From positions 1-64,000 of the forward strand of contig JADFUC010001774.1 of the NCBI GenBank assembly GCA_019722365.1: 64,000 nucleotides of DNA. Reading direction: 5' to 3'. Numbering within the stretch: the stretch's first letter is position 1; every line of letters starts with the position of its first letter. Position numbers and translations under genes: made by a program. This stretch comes from Lithospermum erythrorhizon (taxonomy: Eukaryota; Streptophyta; Magnoliopsida; Boraginales; Boraginaceae). The notes below the pieces were generated by a model. That model ran no database searches. It had not been told where the DNA came from and saw nothing but the letters and a program-made list of their open reading frames with translations. Below are positions 38,073-49,700 of the stretch, piece by piece.

Positions 38073-39389
38073 TGTTAGCCTAGATTTAACCTTAGAGGGG
38101 GGGTGAATAAGGTTTAAGTTCTATTAACTTTTCGAGGTTTTTAATCTCTTAAAATGCGAATTAATACACAATGATAATAAAAAGATTAAAGGAAGTGATA
38201 GATCTATAACCCAAGCTCGAGAAAGATTAGTCCAACAATATTAATAATCAAATTGATTAGCAATAATAAAGGACTACTTGAAAGTAAAAGCGGAAGAGAA
38301 ATGCAGCGATTTTAAACGAGCTTCGGTTCCTACTTGCTTTCGACCGTCGGCTCCCGACCTCGGGATTTTGGCAAGATAAATCGCACTTGAAGAAATGTTT
38401 GAATACACACAAAGCGGCTTCTCTCGAGCCTATTATCAAACACCTAGCCTCACTAAGTGACCCAAGCTACCGCTAAGAGTTTACGACTCCTAATGCGACC
38501 TTGATTAGGAACCCAAGGAAATACTCTCCCACGAGGATTTGATATACTACTTTCGGCCTAGAATAGCAACCTATGCTTCCAGCGAGGATTCGCTTCGATA
38601 CAATAAATGATTTAATTGGAAATATCGCGCCTTCAGAAACTCACACAGATAAATATTTGCTTGAATTGAAATGTAGGGTTATGACTTTTGCTTACTGTTT
38701 GATGAATTGAATGCTCTGAAAATTAGGTAAAAGATTTTGCAAAGAAGTTGTTTTGTTGTTTAAAAAGAAGAGGCTTTAAATATTACACTGCACAAAAACT
38801 AAAATTTGAGAAAGTTGCCATGTCGTGACCTCGCCGAGACCGGTCTCGATGGGCCGATGGATCGGAGAAACAGCAGGTCAAAAGCCGATGCAGCATGAGC
38901 CTGTCGAGGGAATTAAATTACGTCATCGGGACCAGGGAACCCTGCCGATGGGGTCTGATTCGAAATATTCTTTTCTAAATTAAAAGATCGTTTCACGCCA
39001 ATTCTCGAAAGCGAAATGACACCACGATCATTTGTGAGACTTAACTCATGAACTCAGTCTCTATACTTCGGATTAGAAATTACGGACCGTCGATTTTAAG
39101 AAACCTGATTAGATTAAATCGCAAAAGTCATTACTCCTATTTAAAATAATGATATATACTAGAGTGTAGAGTTTTCATACAAGCGCCTATAGACAATAAA
39201 GAACACGAGCTCCTTGAAAGGCTGCGTTTGATAGACTAAATCCGTGACCTCCCGCCCCGTCCGATAAACATTTTAAGCGTTGAACATTATTAAATTAACC
39301 ACAGCATGTTCACTTAAGCAAGGATTAGTTCGATTAACAATTTGTTATCGCTTCAAAAATAGGTTTGAATGGAATACCATTATTCAACA
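38073..39389. mobile_element. Nested 1.3 kb insertion, possible solo LTR of an unrelated family
   Basis: Interrupts the LTR at a point where other copies are continuous. It starts TGTTAGCCTAG, soon followed by a run of G and GTGAATAAGG, and ends TTATTCAACA, so it has TG...CA termini. The flanking pentamers (CTGAT and ACAAT) do not match well, so the duplication is decayed or the ends are slightly off. It holds no open frame of note. Orientation and family are unknown. Confidence 0.5.
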
Positions 39390-41147
39390 ACAATATACGC
39401 GCGCCCCGAACCTCCCGAGTCGAGAGTGGCGCGCTCTGGAAATAACACGCAAAGCAATCAAAACACATGCGCAGCGACCATGGCCCAGCGCGGCCGCACA
39501 ACGAGTACCACCTTGACGCCCGTGACATACCCACAATCTCATAACATGAATCATATTCACAACTATCCCATAATATAAATCATAATCACTAATATCTCAT
39601 GATATGAATCATAATCTCAATTATCTACATAATATAACTCATAATCTCAATTATTTTATAATATCAATCAAAATCTCGATTTATTTCATCCTTATGAATC
39701 ATAAATCACAATTTACACATAATATCAATCATAATCACACAATACATATCAAAATAGTTCCATGAAAACACATACAAAATATATAACATAATAATATATA
39801 TGAAGGGTTCAGCCATTGAGATTTATCTTCCGCTTTCGAGCCATGATGAAAATGCCCAACTCACAAGCGATCTGGGTGCGAGTCTGAGCTCAAACTCACA
39901 ATGAGAGAATTATACATTATAACACATTCCGTGGGAATAACCTCTCTTAACATCTATATAAATCCAGTATTATACCGCGTCTCACAATTCAAATTTTACT
40001 ACTCTTGTGATAAATCTATCCCGAAATTAGTATACACTTCTAAAATTCCAACTTAACTCACATTCAATTTACCAACTACATAACTCCCAAAATCGGTCAT
40101 CGCATTATCTCTTAACATGTTAGTCACCTTCAATCGATAAACCAACTAATTAACTTCCATTATAATCGACGCTGGTTCAAAAGCTCAATTACTACTCAAC
40201 TTGGAATAACTGGCTTTCGCGATAACCTCTACCAATCAACCTCCAGCGTCCAAATTATACTTCAAAACAACTATATTAATTTCAGCAACACACTTTTACA
40301 TTATAATTTTCTCAAAAAAAAGTCCAACAAAAGTCAACATAACCTATTCAACAATTTCAACCCAGAATCGATAAGGTATCGACTTACATCACATAATCAA
40401 GCGATAACTCTATACAATTCTATATCCTCAAAACTCAAAAGTCAGCCAAAGTAAACCTAAAGTCAACATCTGAATTCATGAAAATACCCCCGAAAGATTC
40501 CAACTTTAACTTCAAAACAAAGCTATGCTATGGAGAGACTACATGTATAATTCAAAGTTTATGCTCAAGGTGGAAAAAAGTCAACTAAATATCGCCTCTC
40601 CAAACTCAAGAAATACTCAAAAGATTTGATCTTTCTTACCTGAATATATTAAGGGATGATGAGGAGAAGCAAATCCACAACTTTGTCCTTGAGTTTAAGC
40701 GACAATCGATGAGAGAAATGGAAGAAATTTCGGGGGAAGAAGAGGCAATCGGCCCCGACATGGGGAAGAAGAGGGGAAGATGGTTTTGGATGAGGATGGA
40801 GATAGTGGTGGTAGGTGGGATATTTAGAGGGGAAAAACTACGTTCCGTTCGGTTTCGGTTAATTTCTCCACTTTCCGTACTTAAATCTCAATGAAACCCA
40901 GATTTCCCGATGTGTTGTTCAGAGGCATATATACTACTTTAAATACCGTACTGGAATGCCGATATATCGATATTATTCCAAAATTATTGATATCATCTCC
41001 GGGTCCCGCCACCGAAATGTACCACCAACCGACCGATTTGTTGTATTCTCCATTGCTCAGCAGAAATTTTAAGAACTCTTTGAAATACTCACGAGATTCT
41101 TATATACTATGGCGTAATATTGGTAGGGAATGAGTTATTACATCAAA

Positions 41148-43800
41148 TATATGATTCTAAAGATTCCGTGCTTTATGATCTTTCATATATGTGATTATAC
41201 TTTTATAATTCATATAGCCTTAGGAGATTAGATTTCAAGTCATCTTACTTGAATTCTTACGAGCATACATGTTATCGTATCTATGTTGGTCAGACTAACA
41301 TAATGGAGATTTTAATATCGTTTGTAATTTTTCACGTAAAGAGTAATAATCAACTAACTTGAATTAATCTTAAAAGCGTAAAAATCATTTATGTTCAAAA
41401 CATAAATATAAGCAGCATTCATATCAAAGAAGGAAGCTACCTGGAAACATATTTTCGAGCGTTAGTCTAAAATTTAAGCGATAGAATTGGGTGCTTCACG
41501 GTCGAGATGCTTAATGCGAGCCCGTATCGAGTCCGGCTCCATCTCTAGCGATCTTATTCTAATCATCTGCACATTTTCAAAAAATGTGACTACTACATTC
41601 AATGTCAATAATCATTGATGTCAAAGGTGAAGTATCAGCAATCATAACTTATGACGGTACACCTCTGTGATGCGTGATCGAATCACGTCTTTTGCGAGAT
41701 GGAAGGTCCTCTTAGCGGACTTCTCACGATGATCAAAGTGGTTCACGATGATCATCCTTCTCGTCTACTTCTTGCTTTCCTTTGTTTGCATTCCCTTGCA
41801 GTTTGTAACCAAAGCGGCAAAGGGTGGGCGCCTTCGAGAACAACCTGCATTCACGAGATGCGTCTCGCGAATCGAAGCCAAAGGCACCGCCGTTTTAACA
41901 TCCATTGTACCCAATTTATGAATTTGAATAGTTTATTGGGATAAGTACCGATGATATTTAACTTCAATTCCGGAGAGATTGGGATTCCAAACTACGGTAA
42001 CCAATCAATCTCGTTATCTCCAAAACGCTGATTCTCTCACGACGCTTCCAACTTTTTGATGGGGGTGTGCGACATTTTGATCTTAACCGCTTTCGACATT
42101 TTCACGAAGGGAGAGTCTCATATGAGCATAAACTAGATCATGATCGACATCGATGCTTAACCACGAGATGATGCTCCATGGTGGATAATATAAGGCCGGC
42201 GAAACTCTCTGAGAATGCATCGAAATGCTCGTAAATATCGAAGTCGCTCTCCAAATAGATATGAATCTTTTGGAGTACACAGGGATCATTAAGTATTACA
42301 TGCCAGATGCGCTCATAACGAGCACCATCCTCAAAAGCGTTTTGACATTTCGTTTAAAGTTTGGTGCCTTTATATATCTCTTGAGTCGGGCCGAAAAGCA
42401 TTCGCTTGAGGGGAAAAGGGGAAACCATAATAATAACTACAATAGAAAATACATAAAACATAATAACTTGAGAGTACATATCTCGTATAATATTAAAATC
42501 GGATAATGGGAACTTAAACATAAGTGTTACGTCCCACTAAACACACAAAATATGGCCAAAACTCATAACATAAGCGGACGTATTTGCATCATTCGACTTA
42601 GGCATGCAACGAAGAGTGTACAATCACGTAATTATGACCAATATGCTCTTATGGATTACTAAAAAAGTTCAACTTAGACTATATTAGTAACCTCTTGTCA
42701 ACGGAGCCCACGTAATAAGTACATTGAAAATCACTATAAAAGCGGACCAAAATATACGAGCGTAAATTCGGAGAATGAATAGTATAAATTTAGGTTCGAA
42801 CAAATAACTTAGACTATTCCCGTTGGGATGACATCCCGGATATTGACAACGTCTTCCGATACAACGGTGCATTAAATAGAAGTGACCTATCCGGCCCTTT
42901 TCTTTTGGTATGACGTGCTTGATTATTTATGAGGTGAGATTTGTTATATTTTATTGACTACAATCATTACCAAACATATCAATCAAGCAAAGAAAAAGGC
43001 ATATACACCAATGAATCATAAGGAAAAATATAACATATTGTTGGAAATCATGATATTATTATTAGTAGAAAATGTTTCATAAACAAATTTCTTATTGGCA
43101 TATCCCCTTAAGTGGATCAATATCTTATAATCAATTATAACTAATTATGATTAATTATCCAAGTATTTATGTATTTCTATAAGAACAAAAAGTAATATAC
43201 ATTAAGAATAATAATTTATAGGCCGTATAATATGGCAATATATCATAAGGTCATTGGCATCCATCAAATATAACATATTATATCATGTATGAAAAGCAAT
43301 GTCTTACATACATCATCATGGCATGGATGAAGCATGGAAATGACACTTAGCATGTGCATGTCAAGAATATTCATCAAATAGAGCAAACTATTTAATTTGT
43401 CTAAGTATAAAATCACTAAATGGCTTCGATTCTCTTGTTCTTTAATATTTAATATTAATAAGGTGTTGTTAATATCTAATATTAACAAGTGTCAAATTAA
43501 TATCTTATATTAAAATGTATCATTAATATCGATATTAATAATGTAAGTTAATATCTAATATTCAAATAACTAATTTTCAAAATACTATTTTTACATTGTG
43601 ATTATTAATTCCTAAATTACTTATTTATAATTTGAAACTCTAATTGTCTAATAATCATAGCTCTCAAATTTAATTAAAACTATTTCCGAAATAATAATTA
43701 AACCCTAATAAAAAAATAAATTTAATTGATCGATATTTATTAGATTTAATTGATTTAAGAAATAATTAAATTTAACCTAATCTTATTAAAGCTATTAATT
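41148..43800. other. Intergenic region, degenerate repeats, no gene seen
   Basis: The longest frames are about 80 to 93 codons and resemble nothing. The stretch 41480-42400 has mixed composition with CG-containing words and could be an old retroelement interior, but I found no diagnostic motif. 42900-43800 is very AT-rich, with runs of TTAATATCTAATATTAA-like words at 43440-43570. Confidence 0.4.
43440..43570. repeat. Short tandem repeat of AATATC/TAATATTAA words
   Basis: Four to five imperfect ~30 bp copies of (GT)TAATATCTAATATTAA with variable short spacers. Local and AT-rich; no function suggested. Confidence 0.5.
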
Positions 43801-46130
43801 TTAATGTGCCTAAAATAAATTTATTAAAATAATTTTTCATCGAAATTAAATTAATCGGTAGGAATTAATTTATAATAAAATGGTCTAGCAAAAATCACCG
43901 TCAAAAATTGAGTTTGAATCAAATCAAACTCGATTGACTCGATAAATAATAAATTGGAGCATTGATTAATAACTAGTGGACGGTTGAAACATCGAGAAAA
44001 CGGCACGCGAACGACCCGGTAGGGCCAAAAGCGTCGCCCCGATGTGGAGAATGAGCCTTTGAGCCTTCGGATTCGGGCGTTCGGCACATGCGTCTAGCGG
44101 TTTGGGCGTCGGCGCGCCGCCCGCAGGACCCGATCAGCGTCAGGCTATTTCGGTCTTTGGCGATGGCATGGCGATCGTTAGATGATATAAGCGATCCACT
44201 TTGTCGTCAATTTGGCATGGTTGGCCGGCGTGTCATCATGCATGGTGATGTGGGCGTGCCGTGTGGCGTGTCGTCCGCAGGGGCATTTTTCAAGTGAATT
44301 TGGCGAGATTTGGATCGGATCCGTTTGAGGTCGAGATCGGGTATATTTCTGGTCATCGAGGGCTGATCCAACGAGTTGACTTTCGTTGTGCCGAGTCAAT
44401 TAAGTTGACTTTCGAGAAGATGGCGTCGTGATGGCGTCGGCTAGGCAACGTTAATGGCCGGTTGCGCTTACTTTTTCTATCTGATACGATTCAACACATA
44501 ATCGATGATTTTTACTCGTTTCAATTAATAAACTAACATAAAAATTAATTCGAAAAATCCGAAAAAATTCTCAAAAATCATAAATATTATTTGAAAATTT
44601 TCAGCATTAATAAATTTCAAAAATAATTAACAATTAATTATATTTAATTTATCTAATGCATCATTCATCAATTAAGTATTAAAAGAAACACCGTGATTTC
44701 AATTCAAACATCCAAATTAGTCACGTAATTAAAAGCAAAATAGTTTTTACAGTTATTTACATAATTGTAATCACGTAACTTTGAGCTCTGAGGCCTTGTT
44801 TGATTCTACGCGTATCTTAAAGTTCTAAACTAATGGGATACGAAGATAGAATCTTATAGATATAGAAAAACAAGCGATACGTAAGGCGAGTGTACGTTGA
44901 ATATTATGGCGGAGTGGAAAAATGATGAGCTTAAATACCCAGCGAGGTATCTCGAGATTCGCACGATGCAATTACTGCAATGCCCAGTGCGTTTTCTTAG
45001 AGCGATTAAATGGAAGCGAAACAATAAAGAAAAACCATTTTCTTCCTAAAGAGGAGAGTCGGTCGAACCTAGGGTGGAAGGGAGAGGAGTGCTTTTGAGC
45101 AGGTCGAGAGAGTTGAGAAGCGGAAGCATGTTATGAGAGGGGTTATTTCCTTTTATATAGAAATTATCGTATTTTGGGCAGAAACCCAACCTAAGCCCTC
45201 TCTATAAACCATAGCCCCAAAGTCTTCAAAATAAGACTTTGGCCCCGGATGTTCTTTAAGTGTTTCGTTTGCAGACCGGAAAGTTATAATATGTTTATTA
45301 TTAGTTAGGTTTCTTGTTTGTGTTTGACCTCTTGGGACGGATTGACAAAAAGTAATATATTAAACAATATTAACCGACTATTGCTTTAATATAAATTACA
45401 GCGGGCCTGAAATACAGCGTATGGCTTACGATGTAATCACCGTGCATCGAAGTAATAATTGTCCAGCAATTAATACATATTGAACTTATATTGAATGTAC
45501 AAATCGGTTGAATCAAATCAGGTGTTCCATGACGGACATTTTATGAGATAAATATATAGTTCAAATAAAATAAAACAACAAACGTGATACTTGGGTTCAA
45601 ACGCCGTTATGGCACAATTCAAATTGAGCCAAAAGCTGCGATGAATGATTATCACTACATGCCCAAAAATAGACTTTATCACAGATGATCGCCGTTACTA
45701 ACATGCCATAGTGCACTTTCGTATCGCATGAATAAGGTGGAAACCTCTTGGCCCCCAGGAACTCTCTTCCGTCATTCTCTCTCCTAGTATGTGAATTATA
45801 CAAAAGTAAGCCATAATGGCAAGGCTGTAGCAGGTGGGCCAGTTGGCAATGCAAATCTAAAGGTTTTATATAGAATAACCCGACGTGCTACAAGAAAATA
45901 AACTCGCACACTCTTTTTGTCACACTAAAAATAATGGTCAATAATACAATATGAAGTGGTAGTCGGCTAGGTTGATCTTCACGAATGGAAACATTATCAT
46001 TCATTTGGTTATTTCCCTTATACATGCATGCAATTAAAGTTCCAAATCTTTCCCTAGTAAATATGACATGTTCTAGATGATGTCCAATATTGGTTTCTTT
46101 TTTATTAGCAAAAATCAAATATAGCATATC
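43801..46130. other. Intergenic region with a GC-rich island and a possible minus-strand LTR
   Basis: 43980-44470 is markedly richer in CG than its surroundings (GGCGTCGGCGCGCCGCCCGC near 44108). 44930-45240 contains GGGGTTATTTCCTTTTATATA, which on the minus strand reads TATATAAAAGGAAAT, a good TATA box. This and the G+A-rich stretch beside it would fit a retroelement U3/R region on the minus strand, but I could not find paired termini. Frames of 60-85 codons resemble nothing. Confidence 0.35.
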
Positions 46131-46745
46131 AATTAAAATTTCGCCATAAAGACAAATAATTTCGAGGATATAGTCTTATCGCGTTTACATATTGTTGGAA
46201 TAAACACGCTTACGCCGAACAATTTGAATCAAATCATACATATTGAATTTTAAAAAGATTCGTTTTATGTCAAAATATGTTTCACTCATAAAATATTAAA
46301 TATTATAGTGAATATATAATTAATGTTTTATTCCAATCCCACTTGCAATTTGCAAGGCGGATGAGTCGCCATGCTGCCTTTACAAGAATAACTTACACAT
46401 TACGGTTCTCATGACATGAAGTTCGTCTCCAATTTGCCATTTTTTAGTAATAGTCAAAACCACAAAGTCAAACATGTTCAACTACCTCATCAAACCTACA
46501 TATACCCAATTTGCCATTTTTCAAGAATCATTTTTTTGGCCAAATATTTCCAGTCTGGTTCAACCACATTCTTCATTTATTTACTTATTGCTTTTTGCCA
46601 AAGTTTTCATTTTTAAGGAAAAAAATTGTATTAATAAATTTTTTGTTATTTTTCCTATTCCCTTAGTTTCATCACTCTTTTCCTGCTCCAACTAGCCTAA
46701 AAGCAAAAACCCATTTTTCTTGGAGCAATAATAAGTTGTTTGAGG
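46131..46745 (+). promoter_or_regulatory. Upstream region and probable 5' leader of the kinase gene
   Basis: The stretch before the ATG is AT-rich. It ends in a pyrimidine-rich leader (TTTTTCCTATTCCC, TCACTCTTTTCCTGCTCC at ~46650-46690) typical of plant 5' untranslated regions. I cannot fix a transcription start; several TATA-like words occur (e.g. near 46305-46325) but none stands out. Confidence 0.35.
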
Positions 46746-49700
46746 ATGGTTGACTTAGCTGAGGGGGATGAAATATTAGCAGTCAGGTTTGTGTTATTGA
46801 AACAATCATCATTGGCACCAGAAAGGGGGTTGGATAAAGAGGTGGCAGAGTTGGAATTGAGGGAAGATGGTAATAGTAGCATTAGTAGTGAAGGGTTTGA
46901 TATTGATGATATTGATCCAAGAATAAGGCTAATGTATTTAGTAAATGAGGGTGATTTGGAAGGGATTAAGGAGTTGTTGGATTCTGGGACAGATGTTAAC
47001 TTTAAGGATATCGATAATCGGACAGCTTTGCACGTTGCAGCGTGCCAATGGTACATTGATGTTGTGCAGTTCTTGCTTCAAAATGGTGCAGAAGTCGATC
47101 CCAAAGATCGATGGGGTAGCACGGTATTGTTTTCTTCATTGTGTCTCTGCTCATTGTGTTTATGCTAAATTTTATTATTTGTTGTGGATTGAGTTGTGTG
47201 TTTGTTTATCATTTGATGGGTTATAGAATCAAAGCGAATTAATGTATATTGGAAGTCATCGTCTACTTCAAACTGATCTTTGTGTTTATTTATACGAATT
47301 AATTTTACCGTTATAGATTTTCTTGTAGTAAAACAAAGTAACCAAGTCTTGCAAAACTGTCTGTTTGATTATAACTGTAAACTTTCGAGCTGAGAAAAAG
47401 AGAATCTCAACTGTGTATAATTGAGTATGGAAGGATATTGATAGAAGAGCTGAAAATAGTGTTAATGGTCTTGTAGCAATGAGTTTTATAAATGAGAACT
47501 GGAGATCTCACCTATGACTATGATGTCAGCTTAATTCGATGTTATTCAAACAAATAATGTCCCTATGCATGGGAAATTGGACATATTAACGTATCTAGTT
47601 GCTTTTTAATTTAGTCATGGCACCATAATAATGCCCTACGAGATGTATACTGAGAGATGAGAGGCAGAAGGATCACAGTTTTAGTTATACCCTTGCTGAT
47701 GCTCTCTGAGGGACTAGATGCTTAATACATTGTAGATAGATATTGGCTCATTAAATTGAAGCTACATTTTATTTTTAAATTACCTTCAAGTTCTGCTAGG
47801 TATTATATTAATTACTGTTATCACCACTTCTTGTGCATGGCATAGAGTATATAAAAACCAATATATTGTTTTTCCAATTTGTTATAGAAATGACATAGTT
47901 TGTTGTATATGTCCACTTCCTTTTATTTATACATCTATGCTCTGCTGTATAGTTGTCAAACGACATCATTTTCAATGATTTCATTCTCCACAAGTAGCCT
48001 CTTGCAGATTCAGTTCATTATAAAAATCATGATGTTATAAAGCTGTTGGAGAGCCATGGTGCACAGCCTCTCGTAAGTGCTACTAGTTTTGACAATCTGG
48101 ACAAATTAGATCATTGCAGAAACCTCTCACATTCATGCAACTTCTATCCCTCTTTCTTGATAGGTGGCTCCCATGCATGTTAAGAATGCCCGTGAAGTTC
48201 CAGAATATGAGATTGACCCTAAAGAACTGGACTTCACTAACAGCAAGGCAATAACTAAGGTATCTCTGTCTTAGAGGGTGTTAAAGGTGTAGCTTATATG
48301 TAAAATTCTCGTTGGAAAAGCTCGAATTTATAACTATTTTAAGAAAAAATCCTTCCCTTACAAGCTGCAGGAAAAAGCTGTAATAAAGTACTGTCTTAAG
48401 TCTTAACCTTTTAAGTTTACATTATTCTTTGTCTAAATTACTGCTTTCTTATTTCTTTAAATCTAGTGGTACTCTCAACTTCAAAGTTCAAACCTTACAT
48501 ACTTTTTCCAGCTCCGTGGTTGCTATTGAGACGAAAACTTCTTTGTTTAAAACTTGATGTATTTCAGGGAACCTTCCGTGTAGCATCATGGCGTGGCATT
48601 CAAGTTGCTGTAAAGCAAATGCCAGAGAATTTTATTGATGATGAGGACAAAGTGTTACGTCTCTTGCAATCTAATTTTTGTCATTATTTTTATGTCCATC
48701 TCCTCGATTTCGCTGATTTTCTCTAGGCCTTTTACCTTCTTACAGGAAAGCATTCAGGGATGAGCTTGCACTACTTCAGAAGATAAGACATCCCAATGTT
48801 GTTCAGTTTCTTGGTGCGGTAACACAAAGTAGTCCTATGATGATAGTGACTGAGTATCTACCAAAGGTGTTCCTCTCTTGATTCTTGTCTCTTTATGTGC
48901 AGTGTTTTCTTCTTGCCATATGATCTTCATGTACTTTGTAATTTTACCAATGACCCAAGCCTTGTCATCACATCAAGGGAAAGGTGCATCTACTGCTCTG
49001 TATTGTTTTTGCGTCACTGTTGATTTAAATCACCATCTCTATTTTCTTAAGTCGTGCTAGTTGTTAACGGTGATTGACTAAGTTTCAACCCAGCAACTAT
49101 TTCGAACTATTTCACAGCCTTCATCCAGAAAAAAAATGATTACTCCCATTTTTTAACTGGTAAAGTGCAGACTGTACTTCAAATTGTGCAGGCCGTACAG
49201 TTTCTCTAAGCTTAGCTGATTGTTTTTTATTCTATGCTCTAGTAGTATGGCACTGCATTCATCTTAAGATTCGCTTTACGATGTCCTATAAAACAAAAAT
49301 TATTACCTATAGCATTTTTCCTTCCATATACAATTGTTTTTGACTTTTTGCAGTGCATCATATTTTCTGAACATCCAATGCATGAAAACATTATTGAACA
49401 TCAAGTGCATCATATTTGCTGTATTACTGGATTCTAGGAACTTTTTGTTCTGTTATTGTCTGTTGATCTCCTAAGAGATCAACATCTTGAATCATGCGTG
49501 GGAGTTCTTAACCCTCATCATATATCAGGGTGATCTTAATGCATATCTAAAAAGGAAAGGAGCGCTTAAACCAGCAAAAGCCCTCAAATTTGCATTGGAT
49601 ATTGCAAGGTATTAATTTACTTCATTTGCTGACGTAAATTTGTAGGTGGCACCCTGAATACCTATTTCTTTAGGTATACACTATTTCAAATTGATCGTGC

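Larger units (their letters stand above)
37124..41142 (-). mobile_element. Solo LTR (~2.7 kb) of the Ty3/gypsy group, itself interrupted by a 1.3 kb insertion
   Basis: The left end TACAACGACC is a decayed TGTAACGACC. The right end is GAGTTATTACA. TCAAA lies on both sides (37119-37123 and 41143-41147), a perfect 5 bp duplication. The LTR blocks run in the usual order: GTCGGCCGTCAGTTAAG, minisatellite, CTCCCGAGTCGAGAGTGGCGC, the ATAATC-rich stretch (39540-39760), the purine block (40660-40810) and the ATCTCCGGGTCCCGCC end. Between GGGCTACCCAC and ACAATATACGCG, which are adjacent in the other LTRs, a foreign 1.3 kb segment is present. Short frames inside are chance frames. Confidence 0.8.
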
